Shown here: positions 47,672 through 58,445 of the stretch, in pieces
How the letters are laid out: each line of letters starts with the position of its first letter
Numbering within the stretch: the first letter of the stretch is position 1
Assembly (NCBI GenBank): GCA_025449115.1
Contig: JAHLKC010000068.1
Span: 140,394-204,393, forward strand
Reading direction: 5' to 3'
DNA length: 64,000 nt
DNA from: Chytridium lagenaria
Taxonomy: Eukaryota > Chytridiomycota > Chytridiomycetes > Chytridiales > Chytridiaceae
Translations under genes and position numbers: made by a program
Notes under the pieces: generated by a model
What the model saw: the letters and a program-made list of their open reading frames with translations, nothing else
The model's database searches: none
What the model was told of the DNA's origin: nothing

Positions 47672-48798
47672 TTATCGCACGCTGCCCTCTGTGTGCATAA
47701 AAGACGCGCCAGCAGCATATCCATATCCCTTAGGCCCAAACTTTTTACCGTGGCATGCTCTGCAATAGATTACGTTGTCTTTTTCAGCAACTGTCGTAGA
47801 GTCGACGCCTAGATAAAATTAGATGGTTAGCGGAAAGAAGGACTGAAGGGTTCAGGCTTACTCTTGTTGCAGTCGGTGCACCTAAACACAACTTATGGTA
47901 TTTGACACCCCCAGGCCCCAGCACTTGCTCTGCAAAGTACACCGTCTTAGTACATCGTGGGCAAGCATTACTCGATAACGCAAGGGTATTGCTCAGCTTG
48001 GTCTTTTCCGCAAGGTGCTGGGTCGATGAACTTGCAGATGATGATCCAAGAGTGCCGGATCCGAGATCAGAAAGGGAACCCCCGTGGGTGGAGTTGAGGG
48101 GGGTGAAAACTTTTGCTCAGAGGTGATAGTGGAATCAGTGGAGAGGACGCCGGCGCCGCCGCCAAATCCGTAGCCTGTGGATCGGAGTTGGAATAGAGAA
48201 GAGGTGTGGGAGAAATAAGACAAAGCGGATACCTTTGGGGCCAAACTTCTTTCCATAACATCTAACATAACCGATAACAATTAGAATCAAATCAAAGTAC
48301 ATCAAAACAAAAGCATACAAAGGAGAGGACCGCGTCGCTTACGTTTTGCAGTAGGCTTCCTTATCGCGCTCCGTTACATTTGTTGAATCAAGTCTTTTGT
48401 TACATTCCTAATTACGGACAGGAATATCTGCTTTAGAACCCCTTTCCCAAAAAGGAATGATGAAGCTCTTACCTTGCATGTCAGACACTGGTAAAGAGTA
48501 TCCGGATCATAACAAGAAAAATCACATTGTTAAAAGATAATGATTGCAATATAACCATGAAGGGCGATATGGCTAAAGCCCCTACCGTCTTATGCCACAT
48601 TCCACCAGGGCCAGTGATCTACAACAAAGGGTAAGGTGAGTAAACATGAGTTAAAGCCTATATGAATGTTGGGATAGATATCATAGCAATACCATGTACG
48701 ATAAAAAGGAGACGGAATTGCATAGTTACCTGCTCCGCCATATAGACGGCCTTGGTGCATCGAGGACATGACGGAGCTCCTCCAAATGTCGGGGGCAT
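47672..48798 (-). CDS. CRP-type protein with two LIM domains
   Basis: Exons: 48,730-48,798; 48,586-48,618 (33 nt); 48,473-48,487 (15 nt); 48,343-48,407; 48,233-48,261 (29 nt); about 47,860-48,174; about 47,672-47,812. All junctions are GT-AG and in phase. LIM1: CPRCTKAVYMAEQ, GGMWHKTCLTCKECNKRLD, EAYCKTCYGKKFGPKG, then the glycine-rich YGFGGGAGVLSTD that defines the CRP group. A Ser-rich linker follows, then LIM2: CPRCTKTVYFAEQVLGPGG, CTDCNKS, VIYCRACHGKKFGPKGYGY. Each LIM binds two zinc ions and mediates protein contacts; CRP proteins bind actin and alpha-actinin in the cytoskeleton and nucleus. One frame break near 47,883 (TTAGG to TTAAGG) restores the LIM2 Cys spacing. Confidence 0.88.
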
Positions 48799-49168
48799 TG
48801 ATGCAAAGGTATGTAAACAAATTTGGAAATTTTCAGTTGTCGCTTCATCTTCACCAAACTACGCGTGCTCAGAAGCCAGAATTGATGGAGGGTTTTTATG
48901 TTTAAGCGCAGCAGCATTTATTATGTTGGAAGTGCGAGTATTGAAGAAATGCGTATCTTTTTGAATGTGAAAGAGGTATATTACGGTATATTATTTTTTA
49001 CGAAGAAGATACAATTATACCCCAGACAAGCCAGCCTTTTGTAATCAACATGCACATCTCAATGCAGCGAACATAAGTACTATCCAGAGCCCACCTAATG
49101 TTTCTTCGCATGTCTGGGTATACGTATTCATCGAGCAGAAGAAGCGGCAAAATTGTCTTTATTTTCAA
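48799..49168. other. Divergent promoter region
   Basis: 370 bases between the LIM gene start (minus) and the carboxypeptidase start (plus), likely a shared promoter. No specific site recognised. Confidence 0.5.
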
Positions 49169-51115
49169 ATGTTGATACCTCTCGCCCTCCTTGGTAGCCT
49201 TGTGGCCTCCACATATGCAGTCTCATGGAAGGCCGAAACCGAGCTTAAATTCCCGAACCTCAGCCTCCTCTCAGCTGGCATCGATTTCCCCGGCAATGAC
49301 TCTGCTTCAGGGCCTGTGAGATTTGAAGGCGAGCAGGTCAGTCAACCTTTCTTGCTTGACCCCACCTCCTCCATGCACGCATCCCTTGACGCATAGTAAT
49401 TAATATTCCCTCTAGATTTGGCGAATCAATCTACCCACCGACAAGTCAGTCGAGAGCATCATGCTCCTCCGTGATGTAAAAACCGCCTTTTCTTCCACCT
49501 TTGGCTCACACTTCTTTCAAAAGGTGGTTCCTACCATTGACTTCTGGTCCGAACCCCGTCTCGGCCGCACCGTCGACATCCGCATTGTAAGCCCCGACGC
49601 CGGCCAAGCCCTCACCGACTACCTAACCTTTTTCAATCTCTCCCACACGATTATGATTCCGGATCTCCAAGCAGCCATAGACAAGCAAAACCACCTTGAA
49701 GTTGACATGGATGCTCCTGAGCAGTTTGTATTGGATGTTGGAATGAAGGGGACCAAAGAGTACTTTTCCAAATATAGAAAGTTGGAGGAGATTCATGGGT
49801 TTATGGAAATGCTGAATGAGACTTACCCGGATATGGTTGAATTCATGTCGGTTGGAGAGACTTACGAGGGGAGGACGCAGACGGGGATTCATATTCGCGC
49901 ACCCGGATCGAAGGGGAAGGGGTTGAAGAAGAAGGAGTTTGTTTTCCATGGCGGACAGCATGCTAGGGTGAGGAGTTCTCTGATGTTTTGTGTCATTCAG
50001 AGAGAGGGTGATTAAAACTAATGAAATCTACGTGTTTGCGCCTTTCTTTTATTAGGAATGGATTGGTCCCGCCGTCGTTCAATGGATCGCGTCCGAACTC
50101 CTTAGTGGCTACGGAAAGGATAAATCCACCACCAAAATTCTTGACAACTTCGATTTCACCATCATCCCCGTGTTGAATGTAGACGGGTATACCTACACTC
50201 ACACCACCAACAGAATGGTGAGCATGCCTGTAAAAAGCTATAAATTGACTTTTTTTTTCTTAAGTGGAGGAAGAACCGTCAGCCTAACAAGGGCACCACT
50301 TGTGTTGGTATTGACCCTAATAGGAACTGGGACTACAAGTGGGGAGGAGGTGGTGCTTCTGGAAACCCTTGCGGAGACACTTACTATGGAGATAAGCCTT
50401 TTGCGTGAGTCTATATTCTTTCGATCTTTTACGAGACACCTTTTGAGCGTGTTTTTGACTTTCTTTCCGTAGCGCCGCAGAGACCAAGAACATTGCTGAT
50501 GTGAGTTTTGACTAAATTCCTTTGTTTTCCATCCCAAAACTAAACTTTTTTGCCAAAACCCATCAGTACCTCCTCTCACGCGCCCCCAATGTCATTTCGT
50601 ACATTGACTTCCACGCCTACTCCCAGCTTTGGATGTTCCCATACAGCTACGACTGCGACCTCTATGCCGATAAAATCGTAGAGGATGCTGGAAAGGAGGC
50701 GGCCAAGGCTCTTAAAGCCGTTCATGGAAAATCGTTTGCCGTTGGCAGTGTTTGTAATATCATTTATCCTGCAAGCGGGAGTAGTGTCGACTGGGCCTAT
50801 GTTATCGGAAATGTCTCTTTTCCTTATGGATTGGAGTTGAGGGATACGGTGAGTTCAGTTTGGGTTCGGTTTTTTGTTTTCTCGATGTGATGGAGGCTTA
50901 ACGTTTTTTTGGATTTTCTAGGGATTCTACGGATTTAGTAAGAGCGTTTTTGGTTTTTTTTCGTATTCGAGCATATAAATCGCCTGCACCCTACTGACGT
51001 GGATTTCTTCTTGTTATTTGCAGTGCTTCCCGCGAAACAAATCATCCCGTCTGGAGAGGAGATGTTTGCTGCCATCCAGGCGCTCGCTCTTTTCATTCTT
51101 AAGAAGGCGATGTAA
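49169..51115 (+). CDS. Secreted M14A zinc carboxypeptidase precursor
   Basis: Exons 49,169-49,336; 49,416-49,967; 50,056-50,217; 50,265-50,404; 50,471-50,498; 50,567-50,848; 50,922-50,937 (16 nt); 51,024-51,115, all GT-AG and in phase, no frame break needed. A signal peptide ([17 protein letters not shown]) is followed by a propeptide with the [10 protein letters not shown] region. Catalytic part: [13 protein letters not shown] (zinc His and Glu), [16 protein letters not shown] (substrate Arg), [17 protein letters not shown] (third zinc His), and GLELRDTGFYGF (catalytic Glu). It is a digestive-type metallocarboxypeptidase removing C-terminal residues; specificity pocket not resolved. Expected to be secreted as a zymogen. 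Confidence 0.93.
50922..50937 (+). other. 16-nt microexon of the carboxypeptidase gene
   Basis: Flanked by CTAG and GTAAGA; encodes GFYGF plus one base, completing the catalytic ELRDTGFYGF motif. Skipping it would remove five active-site-proximal residues and shift the frame. Confidence 0.85.
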
Positions 51116-51278
51116 ACTGCTACGATATCGTGTGTTGACCTCCTCAAATAAAGACGATCTTACTCTGTCTATTATAAAGCATATATCAAGATGCATGATA
51201 AGTATGTCTTTCTCGGTAGAATGGACCCGGAACAAATTTTGTGTTCGTTGAGAGCCTCATTGCAACAACTCCATCATC

Positions 51279-52844
51279 ATGGTTGAAGCTTCGATGCTCG
51301 CCTGCTTCTACCAGGTGTTTGAAGTGTATGCGTTATGCGTGATCTTCCACAAGGTAAATGCATACGCCGTTTATCGTCTTGCGCATGTATCTGTTGAACC
51401 CAAAGCTTACGATCCAATGTCACCAGGTCATCCCAGCTGTCGTCCGCGAGGGGTACTGTTGCGATTTCAAGGGAAACAAGCTCAGTTACCGTCTGAACGG
51501 TCTTGCTGTCCTTCTCGCTGTTGACGGAACCTACGGTCTTCTCGTAAGTTGTCACGCACGTTTCTCCAGAGACCTAACGTTGATAGTGTTGGTTGGGTCT
51601 TAAAGACGCTTCATTCCTCGCCGACAACTTCCTGTCTTGCTCCATCTCTGGTGTGATCATTGGAATCCTTGCTTCCATCGCCTTCTTTATCCGTGGGTAC
51701 ACTCAACCCCCCATTGATGTTCTTTACTCCCGATGCGTCACAGCCGACATGGTCGCGTCCGGCCCATCCACAGGATCCTCAAAGACCCCACCTGCCCCGA
51801 CGTTGCTCCGTCATCCGGCGCTTGTCGGAAAACGCACGATGGCATTGGATTTTTGGAACGGATTTGAGTTTAACCCGCGCGTCTTTGGGGTGGATATCAA
51901 AATGATGTTGTATTGTTGGGGTGCGACGCTTTTGCATTTGAATTTGTTGTCGATAGCGGCGAGACATGTGGAGTTGAATGGGGGGATGTCGTTTGCGATG
52001 GGGAGTTATGTGGCGATGTTGACGGTCTTTTTGGTTGAGTATAATTACTTTGAGCATGTGCATTTGTATACATATGATTTGTTTGCGGAGAAGATCGGGT
52101 AAGTGGTGGATGAACTTTTCCTTTTCATATTGCTTTCATTACGGTATTATGTATATGAATTTAACAATACTAAAACATTTAAAGATTCAAGTTGCTATTT
52201 GGCTGTCTTGGGTTCTACCCTTTTGTTTACTGCATCGGTATGCACTGCATTCTTTTCGAAAGTTTCTTTGTATTTCTTATACTTTTGATTTAAACTAGGC
52301 GGTACCGTTCTTTACGATTACGCTCCATCTAAATTTGCCGACCAGACCGACATATCACCCGCCATGGCGGTCCTTACGGTGATGCTTTACTGCACCGGAT
52401 GGCTCCTCACCCGTGGTCCCAACATGCAAAAATACTATTTCAAGCTTGACCCTCAATACCCCACCTTCCTTTACGGCCTCATCCCACAAAGGGCACTTCC
52501 AGGAACTAGAATTGTCGTCAGTGGATTCTGGGGGATGAGCAGACACATCAATTATCTGTAAGCCCCCTTTATATCGATGCCACGTCTTTTCATCGCTGAC
52601 TCGGATCTAATTTATTTTTTTTAGCGGCGAGATCACTCAGAGTGTCGCTCTTGCTATTCCGTGCTTCCTTGTGACGGCTCATTGGGGACTTGCGCTTGTG
52701 CCGTGGATTTACCCGTTGTATTATGTGGGTCTTTTTGTGCCGAGAGAGCGCGACGATCATGAGATTTGTAAGAAGAAATATGGGAAGGATTGGGATACTT
52801 ATTGCCGCCTGGTTCCGTGGAGGATTGTGCCATATGTGTACTAA
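51279..52844 (+). CDS. ERG24: Delta(14)-sterol reductase family (ERG24/ERG4-like) membrane enzyme
   Basis: Exons 51,279-51,353; 51,427-51,543; 51,587-52,098; 52,185-52,237; 52,299-52,557; 52,625-52,844, in phase. Blocks: GNKLSYRLNGLAVLLAVDG, DFWNGFEFNPRVFGVDIK, a multi-helix core, FWGMSRHINYLGE, and the C-terminal family signature HEICKKKYGKDWDTYCRLV followed by PWRIVPYVY. The family are NADPH-dependent ER enzymes; Erg24 reduces the C14 double bond in ergosterol synthesis, Erg4 the C24(28) bond. The GFEFNPR and DYAPS features fit Erg24/lamin-B-receptor type, but Erg4 cannot be excluded. The N-terminus is short compared with typical Erg24, so an upstream exon coding for the first helix may be missed. 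No frame break was needed. Confidence 0.88.
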
Positions 52845-53244
52845 ATGGGCATTTAGGCTCTGTCTCGCGCTCTCTCTCCCACCTTCCATCACTCTATTTC
52901 TCCTGAAACCTTATTCTTTTTGTATTTGGATGATCTTTGTGTGTGTGTGTGTGTGTGTGTGTGTTGATGCTGCTGTTGCTACGTATGTACAAAACATATA
53001 TTTTTTTTATGTATGTATGTACAAGACGGAGTAAAAACAAAAGGGGAATAAAAACCCGAAGAGCCTCGTGTGTTTTTTCTTTTTTTTAATATGAAAAAAG
53101 CCAAGGGATGTTGTTTATTTATTGTTGCAGAAAAAGGGAAGGAAAAAAAAAAAAGAAGACATTGTATGACACACTTGAGACACGACAAATCATTTCATAA
53201 GGGGGTTTTTGGAGAGAAGACGGGGATAAGCAAACTACCTAGCC
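52845..53244. other. Intergenic region with TG microsatellite
   Basis: Contains the reductase 3' flank, a TG repeat, T- and A-rich stretches, and the formin 5' leader. Confidence 0.5.
52938..52964. repeat. TG dinucleotide microsatellite
   Basis: About thirteen TG units in a row, about 95 bases past the sterol reductase stop codon, probably in its 3' UTR or flank. Confidence 0.88.
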
Positions 53245-56200
53245 ATGGAGGGCATCATCGATGATGAGTTTGTAAAGCATCTGGTAAGTTAAAAGATACA
53301 TGGATGAATACATGAACTTGAGAATACACCTCACTCTCTACTCTACCCTACTCTGCTCTGCTTCTCCTCCTTTTTTACATATTCGAATGTGGGTTTGACA
53401 ACTAACTCTATGATACAGGATGCCTTCAACATCCAGGGCATCGCCCGTGAACGGATGCTCGCCATGTCCCAAGAGGATCGTCAAGTGCTTCTAGCAAAAT
53501 GGAAACGAGGGTCTTCTTTCGCACCACCCACTCAGACCGCGCCGCCTCGTGTTCTCTCTAGTCTTCCTAGAAGTAATAGTGGGAGGTCGATTGATAGTGA
53601 TGTCTCAACGGGAAGTAATCCTCGACCGGCTCCTCCTAGGACTCAGTCAAAGTCAAAGTTGATGCCGCAGAAGAAGGGAGGCGATACAAAGATGAATCTA
53701 AATATTGCATTGCATTACGTTTTGGTAAGTTTAGACGCTTTCCAAACCTTTTGCGGTCAAGACGATGTATAAAGAGATCGTTGCTTTTCTCAAAGCATAT
53801 GGATGATATGAAAAAGACTCATGCTTTTGATAGGATTCGCTTAATGTGACAGAGGAAACTCGACACCAAGTCTTTACGCAAACGACCGAGGAGCAGAAGC
53901 AGCAAATAGTCCAAAAATACTTTAACCGGATCAAGGAGGAGGAAAAGGCGCAAATTGGTGAATTTGCTGATAATGGCAGTGGTTCGGAGAACGTTGACCC
54001 CATCTCTGAATTCGACGCGGTTAAGTACATTGATGAGATGCCGGAAGATGCTTTAGATCAAGAGCTGGAACTGGCGTTCTCGGATCCCGATATGAACATC
54101 ACTGGGGATGCGGGATCGAATTTGATCAGGAATATGTCGGAGGGTAGTAAGAGGCATTTCTTGAAGCAATTTGTAAGGAAGAAGAATGAGGGAGAGAAGG
54201 CGGGTTTAAGAAAAAGTTCGCAGAAGTCGCAGAGGTCAGTCGTGGAGGAAAGGCCGGTTACAGGGACACCTTCAGATGACTCATCGTTATGGAGACAACC
54301 ACCGGAGTTTTTCTTGAAAAACATTAGCAGGAAGTAAGCGAATATGGTCAACATTAATAGTGAAGGGGAACAAATAATAACCTTTTTTATTGCTGAAGGC
54401 ATGAATCACTTCGACTTCTTGAACGTGATCTCGTCAACCTTCGCATTCACCTTTCCCTTGCGACCTCCGACGGTATCAATTCTTTTCTTGACTGTGAGGT
54501 CGACGTTGACGGCATGACCCAAACCTGGAGTGACTCCCTCGACGCAGCCCTCTCCCGTCTTACATTCTCAACCACCAAATCATCGTCATATAGAGATATT
54601 GTTAATATCGGTGAACTGAGATTGAGCGCGTTACAAAGTCTCAGCATATTGATTAATCACGGGAAAGCGCAAGAGGCATTGTTATCGTCGTTTTCACTTT
54701 TATCGAAAATCACGGGGTATTTGTTTGATTTTCCGGAACCTAGTCAAAGTGTTGGACAGGATGCCGTGTCTTTTATTAAGGTGAAGATGGCGGTGGTGGA
54801 TGTTTTAGGTTCTATCTGTTTGTTCTCTGTGGATGGGTTTAGGTAATCTTCGACTCCAAACGGGCTTAGTTCCAAATTTTAGCGGATAAAGTTGACTGAT
54901 CACATGTTTATTGTATAGACTTGTCCTTCATGTTCTGGAAAGCATCTCCGATATCCGTCGATCTTCTTCCCGCTTCCTTCCCCTCGTCTCCTCTATCCTC
55001 AACCCCTCATAGACCGTGAAGCCTACGAACATCTCGACGCCGGCTTCCTCAACAACGCCACAGATCCCATGAAATCCTTTGGCGAACAAGACCTTATCTG
55101 GAATTTCCGATCCTCTTTTGTTATCTTCCTTGTTGCGCTGGCTTCCGCACCTGAGGAGTCTTTGGATCGGTTGAAGATTAGACTGGAGATGGAGGCTGCC
55201 GGGTTAAATTTGGCGTTCAGGTCAATGCTTGCGTGGACACCACCGGAGATTGTGAGAGAGCATGTGGAGCTATATTACACGGATAAGGCGGAGGATACGG
55301 AGGAGCTTCAACAGCTATACAAGGAATTGAACATGGATACCAGGTAAGATCTGTTTTATTGAAGGGATATTAGCGAAAAGCAGAATATTTCTCCTTTCTT
55401 CCTTATTTCATTCTTGCTTACATAAAACTACCACATTTAGAACTCCCGAAGAAATCCTAAGCTGGCTTATGGAGCTCCTCGCCGACGTCCAATTCAGTGA
55501 CTACGCCTACCACCTCGTCCTGAAAACCCTGAGCAACCTCGCCCACTTCACCTCTCTCCTCGCTACAGATCCCACCAAGTTCTCCCTTGAGATCATGGAA
55601 GAAATTATGCGTGAAGAAACCCTTGATTCTCTTTCTTTCCTCCAGAAGCTCACAAGTTTCCTGTGCGAGTCCACCGCGTCGCAGAATGGGGATTCCAAGT
55701 CGGCGTTGGATAAACGTGGGCGACATGAGATGGTGGCCGGACGGTTGGGTGAGATGGTGAGAAAACATTTTGGGGGTACGGAGAGATGACTGGGCAGGCT
55801 GTGGAGACGGTTTCCGTAGTTGGGAAACGTACCGTTGTGAGGGCCCAAAGCCCCGTTGCGAATGGTGCTCCACAGAGGGAAGCAAGTTTAGCTAAAAGCC
55901 TGACTCAGCCAAAACGGAGTGTATCGGCTGTGAGAGTAAGCATCTTGCACTAAATATTTGCCCTTGTTATACATTCTAATAATTTATGTATCTTTTAGCC
56001 CGTCGCGGCACCTGAACCAGTAGCGCCTGAATCTCCTGTGATTTCTGCACAGGAATCAGCATTTTACACGAATGAAATGGAGAAATTGAAGAGGAAAAAA
56101 ACACAGGCTCTTAGTGCAGCTAGGGCTGCGACGGATCGGATTGACGATGTAGAGGCTGTGCCGGCAAAAGCGCTTCCGGAGAGGTCTGAGATGGTGGGGG

Positions 56201-58108
56201 AGATTGTCAAGAAGTCTGGTGGAGAGAAGATTAGGGTAAATTTTTTAATGTCGCGTTTTAATCTCGTGGGGGTTTCCTCTTTTTATCTTTAGCTGCTGTG
56301 GAATTATTATTTTTTTTGCCTTCTGCTCTACTTCAAACTCTTATCGCCTTCCTTAATTTAACGCTTGCTTTCTTTCCAGTCCGTTCGTTGGACTAAGATT
56401 CCCGACGAAACCATCAAAGGTACCGTCTGGGAGGACATTGTCGCAGAATCCTACTTTACAGCAGGTTCCTTTTCCGATGTTATTGTTGACGACAACGAGC
56501 GTGATGCTCTCCTTGAACTTTTCGCTCTCAGCGAACAACAAGCTATTGCTGTTGCCGTTGCAGAGCAGGAAGCGAAACCTCTTCTTGACCCTAAACGTGC
56601 AAGGAATATGGAAATATTGCTTCGTGGATTGAGAGTGCCGTTTTTGCAGCTCAGAGATGCTGTCGTTGAGATGAATGAGGAGGTTCTGACGTTGGAGAGA
56701 TTGGAGATTCTTTCTCGGTGTATGCCGACATTAGAGGAGGTAGTTTATCGATATTGATTATTTGTTGACACGATTTCTTTATTAGATGGATAACGTAATC
56801 TCCTACGACGGCCCCATTACCAACCTCGGCTACGCAGAGCGCTTTATCCTCACCTTCGCCACCCTCGACAACCCGTCCGACCACGTCCTCTCCCTTATCT
56901 TCCGCCAAACCTTTTCCGAAGACCTCCAAGAGATCGACAAGGACATTCAAACGGTCCTCGCAGCATCCCGCACCATCCTTTCGAGCACACGCCTAAAACG
57001 TATCCTTAGAGTTGTGCTTATTATAGGAAACAGTCTGAGCGGGTCTGCTGAAGGCGTTGCTTGTGGGTTTGATGTTGAGTCGCTTTTGAAATTGGCCGAC
57101 GTGAAGGCGGATGAGGCTGCGGGGATGTTTGAGAGCGCACCGACTTTGCTGCATTATGTTGGGAAGAGGGTGTATGAGATTGATGAGGGATGCTCTTAAG
57201 GTGACAGATGAGCTGGATGGGTTGAAGGGAGCGACCAAAAGTTAGTCTTAATCATATTCTAGTTTTTTGTCTTTTCGCTTATGACTTCATCATTTCTATG
57301 CCTTTCTTTTTTCATTCAGCTTGACTTCTCTTATACCCTTTTTCCTCTTGATTCACTTCGATTCTCTTGAGTTCTACTAAACCGATTATTATTACCAGTC
57401 TCTCTTCCCGACCTTCTCGACACTGCTACCTCCTTCAACGGCCGCCTCTCCGCTCTCAATAACCTCCTCCGTATTCGCAAAACCTCTGGCCTCACAGACC
57501 GTTTTGATGATGTAATGGGGAAGTTCTCTATAGAAGTGGAGGAAAGAGTCACTCGACTAAGCTCCAGAATTAAAGAAATGGAATCATCTCTTGGGAAGCT
57601 TACGCGTTATCTTGGTGCAGACCGAAAACCTGCACCTATTGCCGCTGGACATATCTTTTCGAATCTGTTCAGGTTTTCAGAGATGCTTTCGGTATGGTTT
57701 TTTTTAATTTGTTGGGTTATTCGAGTTTTATTGACAATTCCCTTAGAAATCCCACGCCGAGAACCTTCAAACCCTCTCCATCCTTCAAGACCGCGCTCTC
57801 CGTGACAACCCTCTCATGAAAGGTCTTCACGATGCCAAATCGCGTCTCAAGCCTGTCCCCAACCAAGAACCCTTCCTTCGTCGTCTCACAGTCGCACGGC
57901 CAAAAATCTCTTACATGGCCGTTAATCTTGACGATGATAACAGCAGTGCCACCAGCGTTGCGAGAATGTCGAGGGAAAAGACTATGTTTAAGACGGTTTT
58001 GGCCGCGAGGAAGACGGCGAGGAGGGCAACGAAATTTGGAAGGAAGGCGACGGTCGCCGCAGGGAAGAGGAGGAAGCGATGCCGCAAGCTATTCAGGATC
58101 TTTTGTGA
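53245..58108 (+). CDS. Formin (GBD/FH3-FH2) without a visible FH1 proline tract
   Basis: Eleven exons: 53,245-53,283; 53,416-53,727; 53,834-54,333; 54,399-54,842; 54,919-55,342; 55,441-55,935; 55,999-56,236; 56,380-56,739; 56,786-57,240; 57,399-57,691; 57,747-58,108. The N-terminus (EGIIDDEFVKHLDAFNIQGI, QEDRQVLLAKWK) is a GBD/FH3 opening, with armadillo-like helices to about 55,780. FH2 runs from SVRWTKIPDETIKGTVWEDI to the C-terminus, with PTLEEMDNVISYDGPITNLG, FDVESLLKLADVKA, LLHYVGKRVYE and LPDLLDTATSFNGRLSALNN. Formins nucleate and elongate actin filaments, activated by Rho GTPases. Frame breaks near 55,010, 55,785, 57,190 and 58,060. The stop at 58,108 assumes a break in the last exon; otherwise it ends at 58,205. 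Confidence 0.88.
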
Positions 58109-58445
58109 TAATTTTCTGTATCCTTTCTATCCTTTCTCCTTTGACCTTTTATTATTTCCGTCGTTTTTCACCGAGCAGCAACGATTTATGTTAGATAAAA
58201 TTTAGACACAAGACACGATTTCGCAAAAAAATGCATTACATATGTCAGATCAAAAACAAAATTACACGACGACGCCATCAGTTCAACTTCCGCTTCATCT
58301 CACTCAAAAGTCTTTTCCGTCCACCTGTCCAGCCTGTCCGCAGTTGGTATTTTTCTGGATAAAAAGTCTGCTGCTCCCTCCATAATAGTTTTCCGTTTTC
58401 CCAACTTTCTCTTTCAACGGTATCCCAACACAGTGAGAGAAGACA

